Below are positions 22,348 through 33,869 of a DNA stretch of 64,000 bases, piece after piece; within the stretch, counting starts at the first letter, position 1; each line of letters opens with the position of its first letter. The DNA is from Dermacentor variabilis (taxonomy: Eukaryota > Arthropoda > Arachnida > Ixodida > Ixodidae). The DNA is taken from NCBI RefSeq assembly GCF_050947875.1, contig NC_134568.1:267102702-267166701 (forward strand). Reading direction: 5' to 3'. A program made the translations under genes and the position numbers. The notes under the pieces were generated by a model that worked only from the letters and a program-made list of their open reading frames with translations, had not been told where the DNA came from and ran no database searches.

Positions 22348-25030
22348 TAGGGCTCCGTGTTTTCGGGGTTGATCTTTTTTGAAATTCGAAGGGTGTCTTT
22401 CGGAGTTTGTATTTTGGCGGAAAGTCGGCGTTTATCGGAGTTTATTTGTCCTAAATTCCTTCTCCGAAATTCGGAGTTTTATTTTGCTTTATTCTCAATA
22501 CTTTAAAATCTTAGATGAAATGTATCTGATCACGAAAACATCACAACACGCGACGCGTATTTTAGTTGTCTGGAAGGTTTGAACGGACAAACATATACAC
22601 ACAAGCACAAATACTTGAACACAAAACACCTAAGTTTGTGCGTATTACAACCTTAAAGCTTGTTGTAATAGATGCAAGCATACTTTACGAGGTTTCTGCC
22701 ACTGATGGAAGCACACTCCTTTCGACTGATGATTCTCAGCTTTGAAAATACCCTTTCAACGTTTGCACTAGAAACAGGGAAAGCCAAAAGACTCAGCGCG
22801 CAGCGAGAAAGCACTGGCCACTGGACAGTGTGAGGTCTCCAAAACGACAGGGGTTCAGCAATGTTACTGATCTCATAGCTCTAATAGTTCGAAAAATCAC
22901 TCATGAGCTGGCTCATGTCGTCAGTTTCAAGAAACACAAACTTAAAAATTTGCGCATAGGTTTCCAATGCGTGGGGTGGCTCATGCTTCACATTTGGATT
23001 CACAATTTGAACACTGTATCAAAACGATTCACTGGTGTACTGGAGTGCATTGCAAAGGTTTCTTTCGACTGCCTGTCTCCATTTTTCAGCGACAGCAGCG
23101 TAGTATCCATGAAGGTCTACGACAGTCGTTGAGCGGTCATTCTCGTCAAGGAGATCCAACAGACTTGCGACATCTGATGTGAAGACCTCAGGTGGGTCAC
23201 GCCATTGGCTGAGGAGCTCGTGCAAATGAACCTCCAGTATGGGGTAAACCTGGTGTACCAGGGTACTCTCTGCCTCAAGTTCCTTAATGACTGAGAGTGC
23301 AGCACACAAATTCGTCTTAAGAAACCTCAGCTTAACAGCAAGTCGTGCACAACTTCAGGCGATGAAACAAGAGTTTTGAGTTTCTCACACTTCTTTCTTT
23401 TGGCATCGTTGCTTCTCAAGAAAGGTGAAATGGCACACCAATAGTCCAGAACATCTTCTAGGGCTTCATAAAAAGACAACCACCTAGACGGACATGCAGT
23501 CTTCAGCGACTTGATGATCATGCCCATGGCCACGCACGCAAGACCAAATTTACGGCGCAGCTGCCGCGACTTCAACAGGGCAAGAAAGTGCACAACAAAA
23601 TCGTGAACTACCTTAAATGAGCTCGTCTTAATTCCATCCTCCAGAACGTTGTTAAGTAGGTGGCACGGATTTTTGAAGTGAAGTGCCTTGAAATCGGGGC
23701 TGGAGATTTGCAAGTCCTTGTGAAGCTTCTACATGTGAATCGGAGCACAACACACCTACGTCGGCCAAGGCCTTTCCAACCTTCTGCAGAACGGTTTGTA
23801 TCAACATGCCAATTGATACTGCGTTACACTGCTGAACTACTTGCAAGTCTATCATTAGGGTCCCACGTCAAGGAAGCTCGTCGTCCCAGAAGGTTGCAAG
23901 CACCGCCACTGCCGGACGTCCGCGGAGTTCCGGCGACTCGTCGATGGAGATGGAAATGGGGCGGTCTTTCATCGAAGAGCTTATCGTCGCAATGTCTTTC
24001 GTACTGAACTCACGTAGGTATTTCCGAAATAGTTGATCACTACTTGGCATCGTGCCTGCCGCCGGACACTTGCTTCGAAAGAGGCTGCCAAGGGGTCCAT
24101 CAGCCTGGTGCAGTGGAATCCTGCAGCATGACAGAGTGCACGACAAAACTGGTGCGGGATGTCACCCGCCTCTTGCCTCTTGGATCGGACCCGTGTGATG
24201 CATTCTTCCAGCGAGATTTGCTGTGACGAGTTGCCTAAGGGATGGGAATAACATGACGATGTGAACAAATTGGATTTGGACCATGTGAACTCTCGCATAG
24301 AAGGAAGCGTGCACAATAAACGGAGAAACCGTGTCAGGCTGTACGAAATGCTACATACGCTCTCAGACCGAAGTAAATTCAGAGCAACAACAGTTAAAGA
24401 AGGACTCGCCTGTGTCTAGACGGGGCTTACTTCAGCTGGACGTGGCATAGTGATTGCAGATGCTCCGCAATTCTCAAGGCCCAGTTGCCGATGGCAGTGC
24501 TAACTGTCACACGACAAAACTTGCAACCAATGATCCCTTCAGATGATGTTGACTCTTCAAAATCACTAAACTGCTTCACATAGTCACTGGAAAGCTTTCG
24601 TTTCTTTCCCATTTTGCTTGCCCAAAATTTCTGTTCACGCGCTACAGAAATGCGTCATGGAAGCATGCAATGCTTTCCGCCAGCAGGATTTCCGTGCTTG
24701 ATTCGGTCCCCTAACGCTCGTGTGCCGCCAGGGGACCGTATATGAAGATGTTGTCTTGTGCTCCCGGAGGCGACCAGCCCTTCGTTAAAAGTGCTATGGG
24801 TGCGGCCTAAGAGATACTGTTGACGTGAGGTAAAGTTTATATCGGCCAAACCTTGGTCGATGTATCAGTGACCGCTTATAACATGCCCTTTATCGAAAGG
24901 CTTTCGATAAAGGACGGAACAGGGTTGGCCGTTAAAATCGGAGTTTATCGAATAAATCCGAATTGTGAAACATTTTACCGGCGAGTACTTATCGGATTTT
25001 TTTGGATTTCTCAGAAAACACGCAGCCCTA
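22348..25030 (-). mobile_element. complete hAT transposon with 8-bp target duplication
   Basis: The 2,683-bp element is flanked by perfect 8-bp repeats AGTATAAT at 22,340-22,347 and 25,031-25,038, the duplication length of hAT elements. Terminal inverted repeats are TAGGGCTCCGTGTTTTC (left) and, as reverse complement of the right end, TAGGGCTGCGTGTTTTC (one mismatch in 17). CGGAGTTTAT and close variants recur inside both ends (22,400-22,480 and 24,930-25,010) and may be transposase-binding subterminal motifs. A minus-strand transposase fills most of the interior. Ends intact, coding region broken: non-autonomous but possibly mobilisable. Confidence 0.85.
22653..24612 (-). pseudogene. hAT transposase, frameshifted
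   Basis: Starts MGKKRKLSSDYVKQFSDF at 24,612 with a zinc-finger-like N-terminus (GCKFC...EHLQSLCH; C-x2-C with later His, BED-like). Frame changes follow at about 24,427-24,316, 24,030 and 23,700. RPISISIDESPELRGRPAVA (near 23,940) corresponds to the start of the catalytic domain with its conserved Asp. ACPSRWLSFYEALEDVLDYW lies in the insertion/helical region. The C-terminus LSLLAFPVSSANVERVFSKL is the hAT dimerisation motif, ending at TAA at 22,653. About 650 codons in all, a normal hAT length. At least three frame breaks and an in-frame stop near 23,018 leave it non-functional. Confidence 0.75.
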
Positions 25031-25088
25031 AGTATAATGCACTTAATAAACGTGGACAAAGGTATGCGAGGACTTTATATATACGTGT

Positions 25089-25990
25089 GGTGATCATTTT
25101 TAAGTTTTACAAAGTTTTAAAAATATCCTGTGGCAAATAGCTTAATTCTAGTCCTTCAGCTGGATTATTCAAGGAGGCGGACATTACTTGCACGAAAAAT
25201 CTAAACACATCAACAATTAATTGACGAACATTCATTAAGGAACGTATTAATACAATTACTATAATATTATTACAATTCACGAATTGTAGCCGGCGAGTTT
25301 ACAAGGCGGATTCACATAAGACGAATTTTGAGGACGGCGTGGGTTTCAAGACATTTAAGGTTATGGGGTTTTACGTGCCAAAACCACTTTCTGATTATGA
25401 GGCACGCCGTAGTGGAGGACTCCGGAAATGTTCACCACCAGGGGTTCTTTAACGTGCACCTAAATCTAAATACACGGGTGTTTTCGCATTTCCCCTCCAT
25501 CGAAATGCGGCCGCCGCGGCCGGGATTCCATCCCGAGGCCTCGTGCTCAGCAGCCCAACACCATAGCCACTGAGCAACCACGGCGGGTGGTTTCAAGCCA
25601 CGCGTCATCAAACTAGCGGTAAAAGTGAACTCTTATTCCACCTAATTTTTGTAATAAAACGCTCGTTTATCCACTGAAGCACAAAAGTAACTAGAACGCC
25701 CATATATCACACCCTTTGGCAATGAATATACTGAAACTGATGTCATCCTGAAAATTAATTAATCAATCAATGCAATCGCACCGGCTACAATTCATAAATT
25801 GCAACATGTGGTGTCAAGTGATTAATTGGAAAGGTAAATAGAGCAATTTTGTTAATTAGTTGAATATATCCTTCAATTTATCGCGCAAGTAATGTCTGCC
25901 TCTTTGAATGATCCAGCTCAAGGACTAGAATTACACTATCTGCCACAGGCAACCTTCAAAAGTTCTGTCAAACTTAAACTTGATCACCCG
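25089..25990. mobile_element. long inverted-repeat (foldback-type) element
   Basis: Left arm (25,089-25,305) and right arm (25,775-25,990) are diverged reverse complements for about 215 bases each. Shared blocks in the left arm are CCTGTGGCAAATAG, AATTCTAGTCCTTCAGCTGG, GACATTACTTGCACGA and GAATTGTAGCCGG; each occurs inverted in the right arm. The centre carries a SINE (25,351-25,588). A one-armed relative lies at 15,360-15,480. No coding capacity. A MITE-like or foldback DNA element is the likeliest class; its outer ends and target duplication are unclear. Confidence 0.6.
25351..25588 (-). mobile_element. full-length SINE nested in the inverted repeat
   Basis: Minus-strand Ruka-like copy with head, B box region (GGATGGAATCCCGG, one base off), body and 3' end. 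Flanked by GGTTTCAAG at 25,342-25,350 and 25,589-25,597 (9 bp). It interrupts the loop of the inverted-repeat element, so it is younger than that element. Confidence 0.85.
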
Positions 25991-26323
25991 GTACTTAGCG
26001 TAATTCCAACTGATTTATTTGAAAAACGCGGTAAATATACACAACGATGTGACCACGATGTGACCACGATGTGACACTAAGTCATGTGCGCTATATCATT
26101 GTGACAATAAAAAAAAAACGTAGTGATTTTTTACCAGCAACGTCACTGACATTTTTTTTTCTTTTTCCTCACACGTCATCTCTGCCTGGATGACAAGGCT
26201 AGCCTCTTCACGGCGTTTCGGCATGAGCGAGAGCGACAAAACTGTCAAAATTAGCAGTCCGCGTGCCCCTTGCGCAGTTGGCCAGATCTCCATTTCATCC
26301 ATTCTATGACACATTAGAGAGCC
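25991..26323. other. no gene seen
   Basis: Includes a tandem ATGTGACCACG duplication at about 26,047-26,072 and A/T runs. Nothing else recognised. Confidence 0.35.
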
Positions 26324-27020
26324 TTAGAATAGGGGCCCCAATAGTTTGGGGCCCCAAAGAGCTTTGCGAGTGTTAGCGTTGGGGCACGCAAGAGTGAAGA
26401 GTTTTAGAATAGGGCTTTGCGTTTGCGGATAGCGTCCTGCGCTGACAGCGCCACTACGGCGTCAAAGAAAAGCTATTAGAAATAATTAAATAAAATATAC
26501 CATTTTATGATAGGAATAGTAATTTTCACTTGCGTGTATTCGCGTTTAATTACAATTTAGAGGTTATTCTGTAAGCAGCAAACAATTAGTTGCGCTTAGT
26601 TTTGAGCACACCAACTTTATGTGCCTTCACCGAACATTGCCTTCACAAGCCAAGCTAAGCCGTGTTAGGCCTACGAGCCATAATATCCACAATCGAATTC
26701 GGAATCAACGGCGTCTAATGAATCTACATAACACACGCTAGTTGAGAGAAAGCGATAACCGCAGTCACTTCTCCCTGCTTGCGAACTTCAAGCGTTACCA
26801 CGAATCGAACTCAGTTTGGTGCTAGGTTAGAGCCGTCGCTTCGATGGGTGCCGCCGTGTTTGCTGACGCAAAGCTTTTGGGGCCGCTATTTGGGCTCCCG
26901 CTAAATCGGTGAAATAGCGTTCCCAACGCAAAACCCAAACGCAGTTTGCGTCTCGCGCATGCGCAGTGGCTTCAACGCTATTTCTTTGGGGCCCCAAAAC
27001 ATTTGGGGCCCCTATTCTAA
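26324..27020. mobile_element. non-autonomous TIR element with palindromic ends
   Basis: A 697-bp element. Left end TTAGAATAGGGGCCCCAA, spacer, TTGGGGCCCCAAAG; the right end is its reverse complement over about 36 bases with two small differences. Each terminus is itself a hairpin, because GGGGCCCC flanks a short AA...TT loop. A second copy of GTTTTAGAATAGGG lies internally at about 26,400, and AGCGTTGGGG/CCCAACGC motifs recur near both ends. No open frame of note. No convincing target duplication was found, so the superfamily is open. MITE class is inferred. Confidence 0.65.
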
Positions 27021-29145
27021 AACTGTCTATTACTGCTATGCTTCCCGAGGCGGCCACTGAGGTAACGATGAGCTTGTTCAACTTACCTACTATTCCGCAA
27101 GAAAGCAGAACTCCGTAAACCACTGCTGCTTGACATCGAACGAATCTCTGTATGTCAACCACTGTAAAAAGAAAAGAAGAGAAAAAGGGGGCGTCTTTCG
27201 AGCACTGTGATCTGTTAACTTGCAAAGCCTATAAACCAGGGGACGCAAAATATAGCCTTAATATTTGACGACTGCGATGCTTTCTTTAGATTATGCAACA
27301 CCCGATGAATAGGCGTAATTGCCACCACCTCTTTTTTTTTAGTTCTTTGCGAGTTTGCTGGCCAGGAGACTGTTCTCTTCTTTTTTTTATAACCTTTTTT
27401 TACTGCGGTCTCAATGACTGAAACTAAGATAGCCATCAGGACACCCAGATGCCTCCAGCCAAACACTCTGCTCCGAGAAACGCTGCCGTGTAAAGTTCGA
27501 GCAAGATTTTTCGGAAGATTCCTAAAACCCATGCTTAGTGACGCTCTTTTTCACGAAGTTGAAATGGAACGAATTTGATTTCTTAACACCTGGCTTAGAT
27601 CAAACAGAAAAAAAAATGTACCCAGGATAATGCCGTACCGAACTCAGAAATACAAGTGTCTTTAGTTGATCCTGACGTTGATCCTGAAGCTGTTCCTTGA
27701 GACCTGGGCCGATCCCGAAGGCTTGCAGTATGCAACAAAACATCTCAAAGCACTAGCTGGTAAATCGGGGAAGAATGGGAAACACTGGCACCAACTTGTT
27801 GCTACGCGACCTGTCCCAAGCGCACCACAGTCAAGCATGCAGCCGCATGGGAACTTGCGCGCGCGCACGTGCTCTCGCTCGCGCTGTGCAGCGTGCCGCA
27901 TGCGCAGTGGTTCACCAAATAGATTTTTGCCGTTGGTACGAGGTGTTATAAGGCTTACAAGTGTGCAGTTTGTTGCAGAACTTTTATGGTTGCTGGGCTG
28001 TGGCACCCCCACGATTGACACGTAGAGTCCGGAAATGGCCTGAAGAAACTCGGACAGTAAGACAGAGCAATGCCAATTCGCGCCCACCACCTTCGACCAT
28101 GGCGGGCCCACTGCGAATATGGAGTGAGCACGATTGCAAAGTTCCAAAGTAGGACACTCGCTGGCTGTATCATAGGTTAAGCATGAAAGCTTTGTAACGC
28201 ATGAATAAATGTCACTTGTGTATTTGTTAACGTCCTTTATGGACCCTATAGTGACCGTACACCCTCAGCATCACGTACAAGATGTTTCACGTACCCAGAT
28301 GTACCAGACATAGCTCAACAGGTTTATTTTTTTATTTTTTTACCATTGAGTAGCAACACATACCCAGTGGAACATACCCAGTGACTCAAGTTGGCGTCAA
28401 AGAGGTTCACTGAATAGCAGCACATATGTCACAGACTCAGGGACTCAAGTTGGCCAAATGGTTGGTTTCGTACACAGTTCCCTCAGCACAGCCGCTCGAT
28501 GTTCCGTTCATTAGACCATACACTACCCAGCTACGCAAGTTGACAGGAAAATTGTTAGAGACACAGCAACGTAGAAACACCGAAGAAAGTGCGTGAAGGA
28601 TCCTAAGAATGCTAATCGCATTAAAGGTTTTTGTCATTGCACTTCATAATATAAATAGTGCTTACTAAAAGCACAAATGGAGCATTAGGATAAATTAAGC
28701 AGTTTTTCGCAAACTCGGGGCTCTTCGTAGCATGCGCGGTCATGCATACTCATATATAGTTTAGAAATGCAGAACCCTGTTGGCCAGTTAATAGCTGTGT
28801 ACCTAATCTCGACCCAATCAGAAATGCAGCCCGTCTGCGGCCATAGTAGAGTGAAAAAAAAAGAAAAAAGCAGCACCTTTTTCTTTAGCTTGATTGGTCA
28901 CGGCAGATGGTGTCAATACTATTATAGCCGATATGCCGCAGTGAAACCTATTCATATTGCATTCGATGAAAATACACAGGTTAGATCTGCATATATGAAT
29001 ATTAGCAAACGTACCCACTGCCAGATGCCGTGGCTAAACATTTTATTGTGAGAGATCGTGTTTAGCCAGAAAAATCTGGGTGTCTTAGAGACGTAGCGTG
29101 CTCTAGTAGGTTACGTCCTCTGTGAATGGGATGAAAATAGTTGCG
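27021..29145. other. no recognised gene; two-unit tandem repeat at 28,348-28,475
   Basis: Mostly unassigned. A 64-bp diverged tandem repeat is visible: GAGTAGCAACACATA...GACTCAAGTTGGC at 28,348 and GAATAGCAGCACATA...GACTCAAGTTGGC at 28,412. A CG-rich patch at 27,830-27,910 contains alternating GC. The open frames at 27,662-28,173 resemble nothing I know. Confidence 0.35.
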
Positions 29146-30195
29146 GGGGGGGGGGGGATATTTGAAGTTTCGAACACGAATCGAATACGTTACAGACTAA
29201 CTATTCGTATTCGAAAAAGAGATATTCCGTATTTTCGAATATTCGAAACTAACTCAATATTTCGAAACAATCGACTGTTAAAAGTTTTGTTACTGTTCTC
29301 CGTCTGCTGAACAAAGTATGGCGAATTATCAAAAGTGAAACAACGACAACGTTTTTCGAAAAAACACAGTAACAAAAATGGATAATGCTAGTTTTGTTTT
29401 CGGTTTCGCGGCGGGAACCTGCATTACAATCTGTGGCTTTTGCTCGTATATAGTTTGCCATTTGGTGCTTTCGGCAGCCTAGTCGCGTAGTATCCTTATA
29501 TTTTCCGCTACGAGCAGTGATGTTTTCCTTGCAACGAGCTATATTACATGGGTTTCCCGCACACAAGTCCTTCAGTAACCTTTCTTTACTTTTTTCCACA
29601 ACTTCTGATAAATTTTCGGCAACCATTAGTTAGCGTTTTTCTAAAGCTCCAATTCATACAGCAGCCAATAATTACTAGAATGTTTGTTTGCAACCAAATT
29701 CTAAAGACGTTGAGAGGCTACTCGTGCAGTTTTTTTTCGTGACAATTACTTATCCCGTTATTAAAAGTAATTCTTTGTCCCTGATAGCAAGCTCTCTTTT
29801 TTTTTTTTTTGACTAGTTGGTACAGGCGTGGTACGTTATAACGCATAAATACATATTCCTGCTGTAAATACGTTTATGCGTCTGCGTTTGACCATTCGAT
29901 GTTCGATTCGATATTCGATACTTTCTATTCGTATTCAATTAGTATTCCAAAACATTTGTATTCACGCACCTCTGTATGAAAGTTACCGCATTTTTGCTTC
30001 AATTTCACGTTTGATCACGTAAAGCCTACAGCATTAAGTATTCAAAAAATTATTCGAAAACTATTCGGTTTTTCTAATAGTGTCTATTCCAGAACCAAAT
30101 CTAACAGTAACTGTCCAATTCGAGGGCCGAATCGAATAGGCCTGGTAATATTCGACTGGTTATTCGAAAGTGTCAAATATTCGCGCAACCCCACA
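29146..30195. mobile_element. TATTCGAA-rich TIR element
   Basis: Both ends are dense in TATTCGAA/TTCGAATA motifs (29,160-29,260 and 29,890-30,190), while the centre is ordinary AT-rich DNA. The left end GATATTTGAAGTTTCGAA and the reverse complement of the right end GAATATTTGACACTTTCGAA correspond, next to a G-run. A block near 29,880-29,940 recurs inverted at 31,333-31,420. No transposase is encoded. The arrangement fits a hAT-like MITE with subterminal repeats; this is inferred. Confidence 0.5.
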
Positions 30196-30199
30196 GAAG

Positions 30200-30310
30200 A
30201 CGCGTACTAAACAAAGCCACAAGAACGTCTGAAGCAACAAGCGCGAAGGTCAGTCAAATCCATGCTTGTATTGACCATCATTCCCATGGTGGCTGAACGA
30301 TCCCGTATTG
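30200..30310 (+). repeat. dispersed repeat A, copy 1
   Basis: CACAAGAACGTCTGAAGC, ACAAGCGCGAA, AAATCCATG and CCATCATTCCCATGG occur in the same order and spacing at 33,875-33,965. Family unknown. Confidence 0.5.
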
Positions 30311-30410
30311 TAGTGAACTCTATGCCTCAGGCGTTCCATACACAGCAAACTATCAGGGACCGGAAACTGCGGCTAGTGTTAGAAAAAAAAATACGCAGAT
30401 CCAAATCACA

Positions 30411-30437
30411 TTTATTTATTTATTTATTTATTTATTT

Positions 30438-30474
<37 letters not shown>

Positions 30475-30905
30475 TACTGCAATACCCTCTTTGGGGATTT
30501 TAGCAGCGTTGTTACAAAAAATAGTATAGAAAAAAATTTGCATAAACAATCATCCAATAAAGTTGAAAGCACGACAAATTAACTTTGTCGTGTCGATGCT
30601 ATAATGTCCTTTAATTAAGTGATAGAGAAACTTCAGACGGGAATAGCGATTTCTCTGACTTTGGGTTGGTAGATTGGCTTCCGATAACATTTCAATTATC
30701 AGTTTGCGACCGAAGCTATTAAAAACAAAACGAACAGCCTTTTTTTTTGCACCCTTTCCAGTTAATCAATATTTGTCCTTGTGTATGGCTCCCAAATAAT
30801 CGCAGCATAATTGAGTGTTGGTAGCACCACTGATTTGTGTGCTAACAGACGGACTTGAGCTATAGGGATCGTAAATTGGAATCTATGTAACGCCAAGCTT
30901 TAGAG
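30411..30905 (-). mobile_element. CR1/jockey-like LINE, 3' end with (TAAA)n tail
   Basis: The minus strand in mixed frames reads LPTLNYAAIIWEPYT, then FNSFGRKLIIEMLSEANLP and RLKFLYHLIKGHYSI (30,860-30,600). These are the post-RT C-terminal motifs of CR1/jockey-type LINEs (L-x-Y-A-x-x-x-W, later H-Y-S-I). The 3' UTR ends in a (TAAA)n run at 30,411-30,475, probably its tail. 5'-truncated near 30,905 and broken by stops and frame changes. Confidence 0.6.
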
Positions 30906-31329
30906 AAACAATGAATAAATGCAATGCACACAACTGCGTTTTTTTTTCACCCCGTGAAACGTGTAATGTCGTGAAATATTTATGCTTTATGTATTGCACT
31001 GTTCACTGCGCAGTTACGTGCATCACAAAGAAAATAAACTCACAAATAATTTAAGTAAGACTTTTATTTTTCCCTAACATCGCAGAATTTATTATTACAA
31101 TTTCATTATTATTTGAAACATAGCATTTCTTGCACTCTTAATTTAAATTATTACATTAGCCTCCGACCGCACCTCCTTCACTTCATCCAGAACCATATAA
31201 TCTCTGGCTTCTTGACCAGACATAGTTGTGAGTGAGCGTAATTTACTCAATTTATTCAAAGGATTTTACTCAGAAAATTGCCGAATATTCCAAAAGCATA
31301 TTTTAAAAAGTGCTGAATATCGAAAAAGA
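30906..31329. other. AT-rich, nothing seen
   Basis: No gene or repeat family recognised. Confidence 0.35.
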
Positions 31330-31420
31330 AGTAGAGGTGGGCGAATAGTAAATATCGAATATCGAATCAAATATCTAATAGTCAGGCGCAGACGCATATA
31401 TATACAGCAAAAATCTTGAT
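31330..31420 (-). mobile_element. end fragment of the TATTCGAA element
   Basis: AGGTGGGCGAATAG, ATATCGAATATCGAATC and CAGGCGCAGACGCATA are the inverted counterpart of 29,875-29,940. Only one end is present. Confidence 0.45.
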
Positions 31421-31747
31421 TTTGGTATAATACCATGCCTGCACTGACTAGTGCAAGGAGCAAAGCTAACTATCCTTCTTGATAAACACAAGATCACTAG
31501 CTGTCATACAGAAAAACTGCATGAGTAGCCTCTACACAAACATTAGAGCCTGGTTGCAAACAAGCCCTCCAAGAGAAAATGAACGAAAGTGGTTTTCCAA
31601 AAAGGCTAAATAAACGGTTGCCGAGAAAAAGAAAAGATTAGAAATTGCAGAAAAACAAGAAAAAAAGGCTACTGAAGGAGTTGTCTACGATAGACACATG
31701 TAAAAAGGCCCGTTGCAAGGAAAACATCACTGGATGTGGCGTAATAA
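31421..31747. other. nothing seen
   Basis: A-rich sequence up to the truncated LINE. No feature recognised. Confidence 0.3.
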
Positions 31748-32570
31748 ATGAAACTGCTAGACTGGTACACTGCTAGACAAATCCGCGAGCTCCTTCATCG
31801 CCTCGTGGAGCAAGGGCATGACGTCACACTTGAGTGGCTCCCTCGCCACTGTGGCATAATAGGTAATAAACAGGCCGATGAAGCTGCTAAATATGCTCAT
31901 GAAGACGACGTGCAGGAGCCAATGCCGCTGTCAAGAATAGATACAGCAGCGCAACTTCGAGCGCTTGCATACGATGCAATCGTTGTGGGACACATCTAGT
32001 TTCCAGCACACGCGTCCACATCGACTGTACCCCTGTGTGCAACTTCATCCTCCACCTGGACTATCCCGACTCGAGACAACAGTACTTTACCGATTGTGTC
32101 TTGGCGTCGTATTTACGAAGTCGTTTGCTTTCCTCATCGGATGGCAGGATAGTGCTGCGTGTGACCACTGCGGCGACGAGAAAAGTATCGAACACGTTCT
32201 TTGTCATTGTCCCCGATGCAGCGCACACAGGCAGTTACTCGCGACTGCGCAGGCGCATTTTGACGACCGGCCGTTTTCGGAGCAGACGGTCCTGGAACGC
32301 CGACCTATACCGTCGTCACACCACAAGACAGTGGACGCAGCCTTGAAATGTTTCCGCTCGAGTGGCCTATTGGAGAGACTGTAATTCTCATCGACTTTCA
32401 CGACCTCTCCCACATTTTTTCCCGTCAGTTTTCTTTTTCTCTCCGCTTTTTTTTCGTCTTTCATTTCCTTTTACCCTTCCCCCAGTGCAGGGTAGCAAAC
32501 CAGAATATCATCCGATTAACTTCCCTGCCTTTATCATCCCGTTTATATCTCTATCTTGACGTTGGCAGAG
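31748..32570 (+). mobile_element. I-type LINE, 5'-truncated (RNase H to 3' end)
   Basis: Begins inside RNase H: HDVTLEWLPRHCGIIGNKQA then DEAAKYAHED (final catalytic Asp present). A frame change near 31,985 is followed by LYRLCLGVVFTKSFAFLIGW, CDHCGDEKSIEHVLCHCPRC (C-x2-C...H-x4-C) and a stop near 32,384. The 3' UTR has CCAGTGCAGGGTAGCAAACC and GATTAACTTCCCTGCC, shared with the copies at 21.9, 43.4 and 52.9 kb. A typical 5'-truncated insertion of the same family. Confidence 0.75.
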
Positions 32571-32689
32571 CCAAACAACACTTTTTTACTTAGTGCGAAG
32601 CAAGTCAGCTTCAAAGCAAAGCTTGCCGCCTCGTCCAACGCTGCCATGTCAGAACTGTCGCACATAACCATCATTAATTAAATTCTAGG

Positions 32690-32735
32690 GTTTTACGTGC
32701 CAAAATCATTATCTGATTATGAGGCTCTCATAGCT
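32690..32735 (-). mobile_element. SINE 3'-end fragment
   Basis: TTTTACGTGCCAAAATCATT and ATCTGATTATGAGGC are the inverted 3' end of the Ruka-like SINE. The rest is missing. Confidence 0.5.
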
Positions 32736-33284
32736 ATCATAAAGACACACGGACGCACTTTTCGCCACACGATGCTGTAACAACAATGGTTTGTCAAATG
32801 AGTCAAAGACTAAGTGAGGTGATTCACCGGTAACCAGTCAACTCCCGTTGAAGTATCTTGAAAATTATTTTAAGAGTACAAACCACCATCTAAATGTATT
32901 TAAGTTCCAGTACTAAGTACTGTTTTGCAAAATCATTTGCGAAATGTCGAACTACTCAAAAAAGTGACTCATTTAGAATGCATTTTGAGCAAGGTATTTC
33001 AGAGATGCAATCAAGACATGTAGAAGTCTATATTGGACTCAAGTCGCCCTTCTGGCTTCAAACAGCTCTGTGACTTTTCAAGCTACCTATTTTCAACAAA
33101 ATTCTGGAAAAAATCATCGATAGTGATTGTCAGACCGCGCTAGTTTTTCGAAAATTTGCTGGAATTCCGCTGGAATTGCGGCTTGAGCAAGCAAACTTGC
33201 CTATTCGCCCTCCCTCCCTTCCCACCTAATTCCTCCTGCACTCTTCGACAACACTCTCGCCGCACCTCCTATATTTCCTTCACA
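32736..33284. other. nothing seen
   Basis: No coding region or repeat recognised. Confidence 0.35.
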
Positions 33285-33400
33285 CGGGGTGGGCTCAGTT
33301 TTATATTGAACAACCTACGGGATCGGTCCACTTTAGTCGGCAAGAAACCGACCGAGCAGACTCGCTGCATCCTGGGGAGGAAAGCAAGGAAAGGTTCGCT
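33285..33400 (+). repeat. dispersed repeat related to 3,040-3,240
   Basis: GGGATCGGTCCACTTTAGTC followed by GGCAAGAAACCGACCGA resembles GGGATCGAGCCAGTTTAGTC at about 3,192. Family unknown. 33,401-33,869 holds nothing recognised. Confidence 0.4.
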
Positions 33401-33869
33401 TTCATAAAAGAATTCTGCACTTAAAGGCGTATGTGTTGCAATTAGGTTACTCAGGTACATTTTGTTGTTTCATTGCGCTGTCCAGCAGAGAACATAGTCG
33501 GTCTTAGGAACCTCGTTAGGTAGCAAGGATGGCTAAATATAGCATAAGCGGGTTCGCTATGAACGTGCTGTCGCGCGCAGCTGGAGGCGCGCGATTCTTC
33601 CTCACCCCGTCACCACATTTCTCGTCGCACTCCTTCACAACCCCCATCACCCCTTAATTCCTTTACACCGCCCACAGCACGTATCCCCTGGCGCTTTTTC
33701 GAACCAACGGTCCATTGATTGACGGACGGGATCGTCTCAAGGAAGCTAATTAACCCTCATATTGCGTTATAAGTGCAACAATTCTCAATGATTATGTGCA
33801 TGTCCTCAGAGACAAATTACCTTGCTGCGTTTAGAGAACAATGAGCGCTCGGAAATTTAGAGAGATAAA

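Noticed and set aside
27662..28173. 161-codon minus frame as a host gene
   Set aside because: No recognisable domain, frames open on both strands, and no supporting start or end signals.
28348..28475. Satellite DNA array
   Set aside because: Only two diverged 64-bp units are visible.
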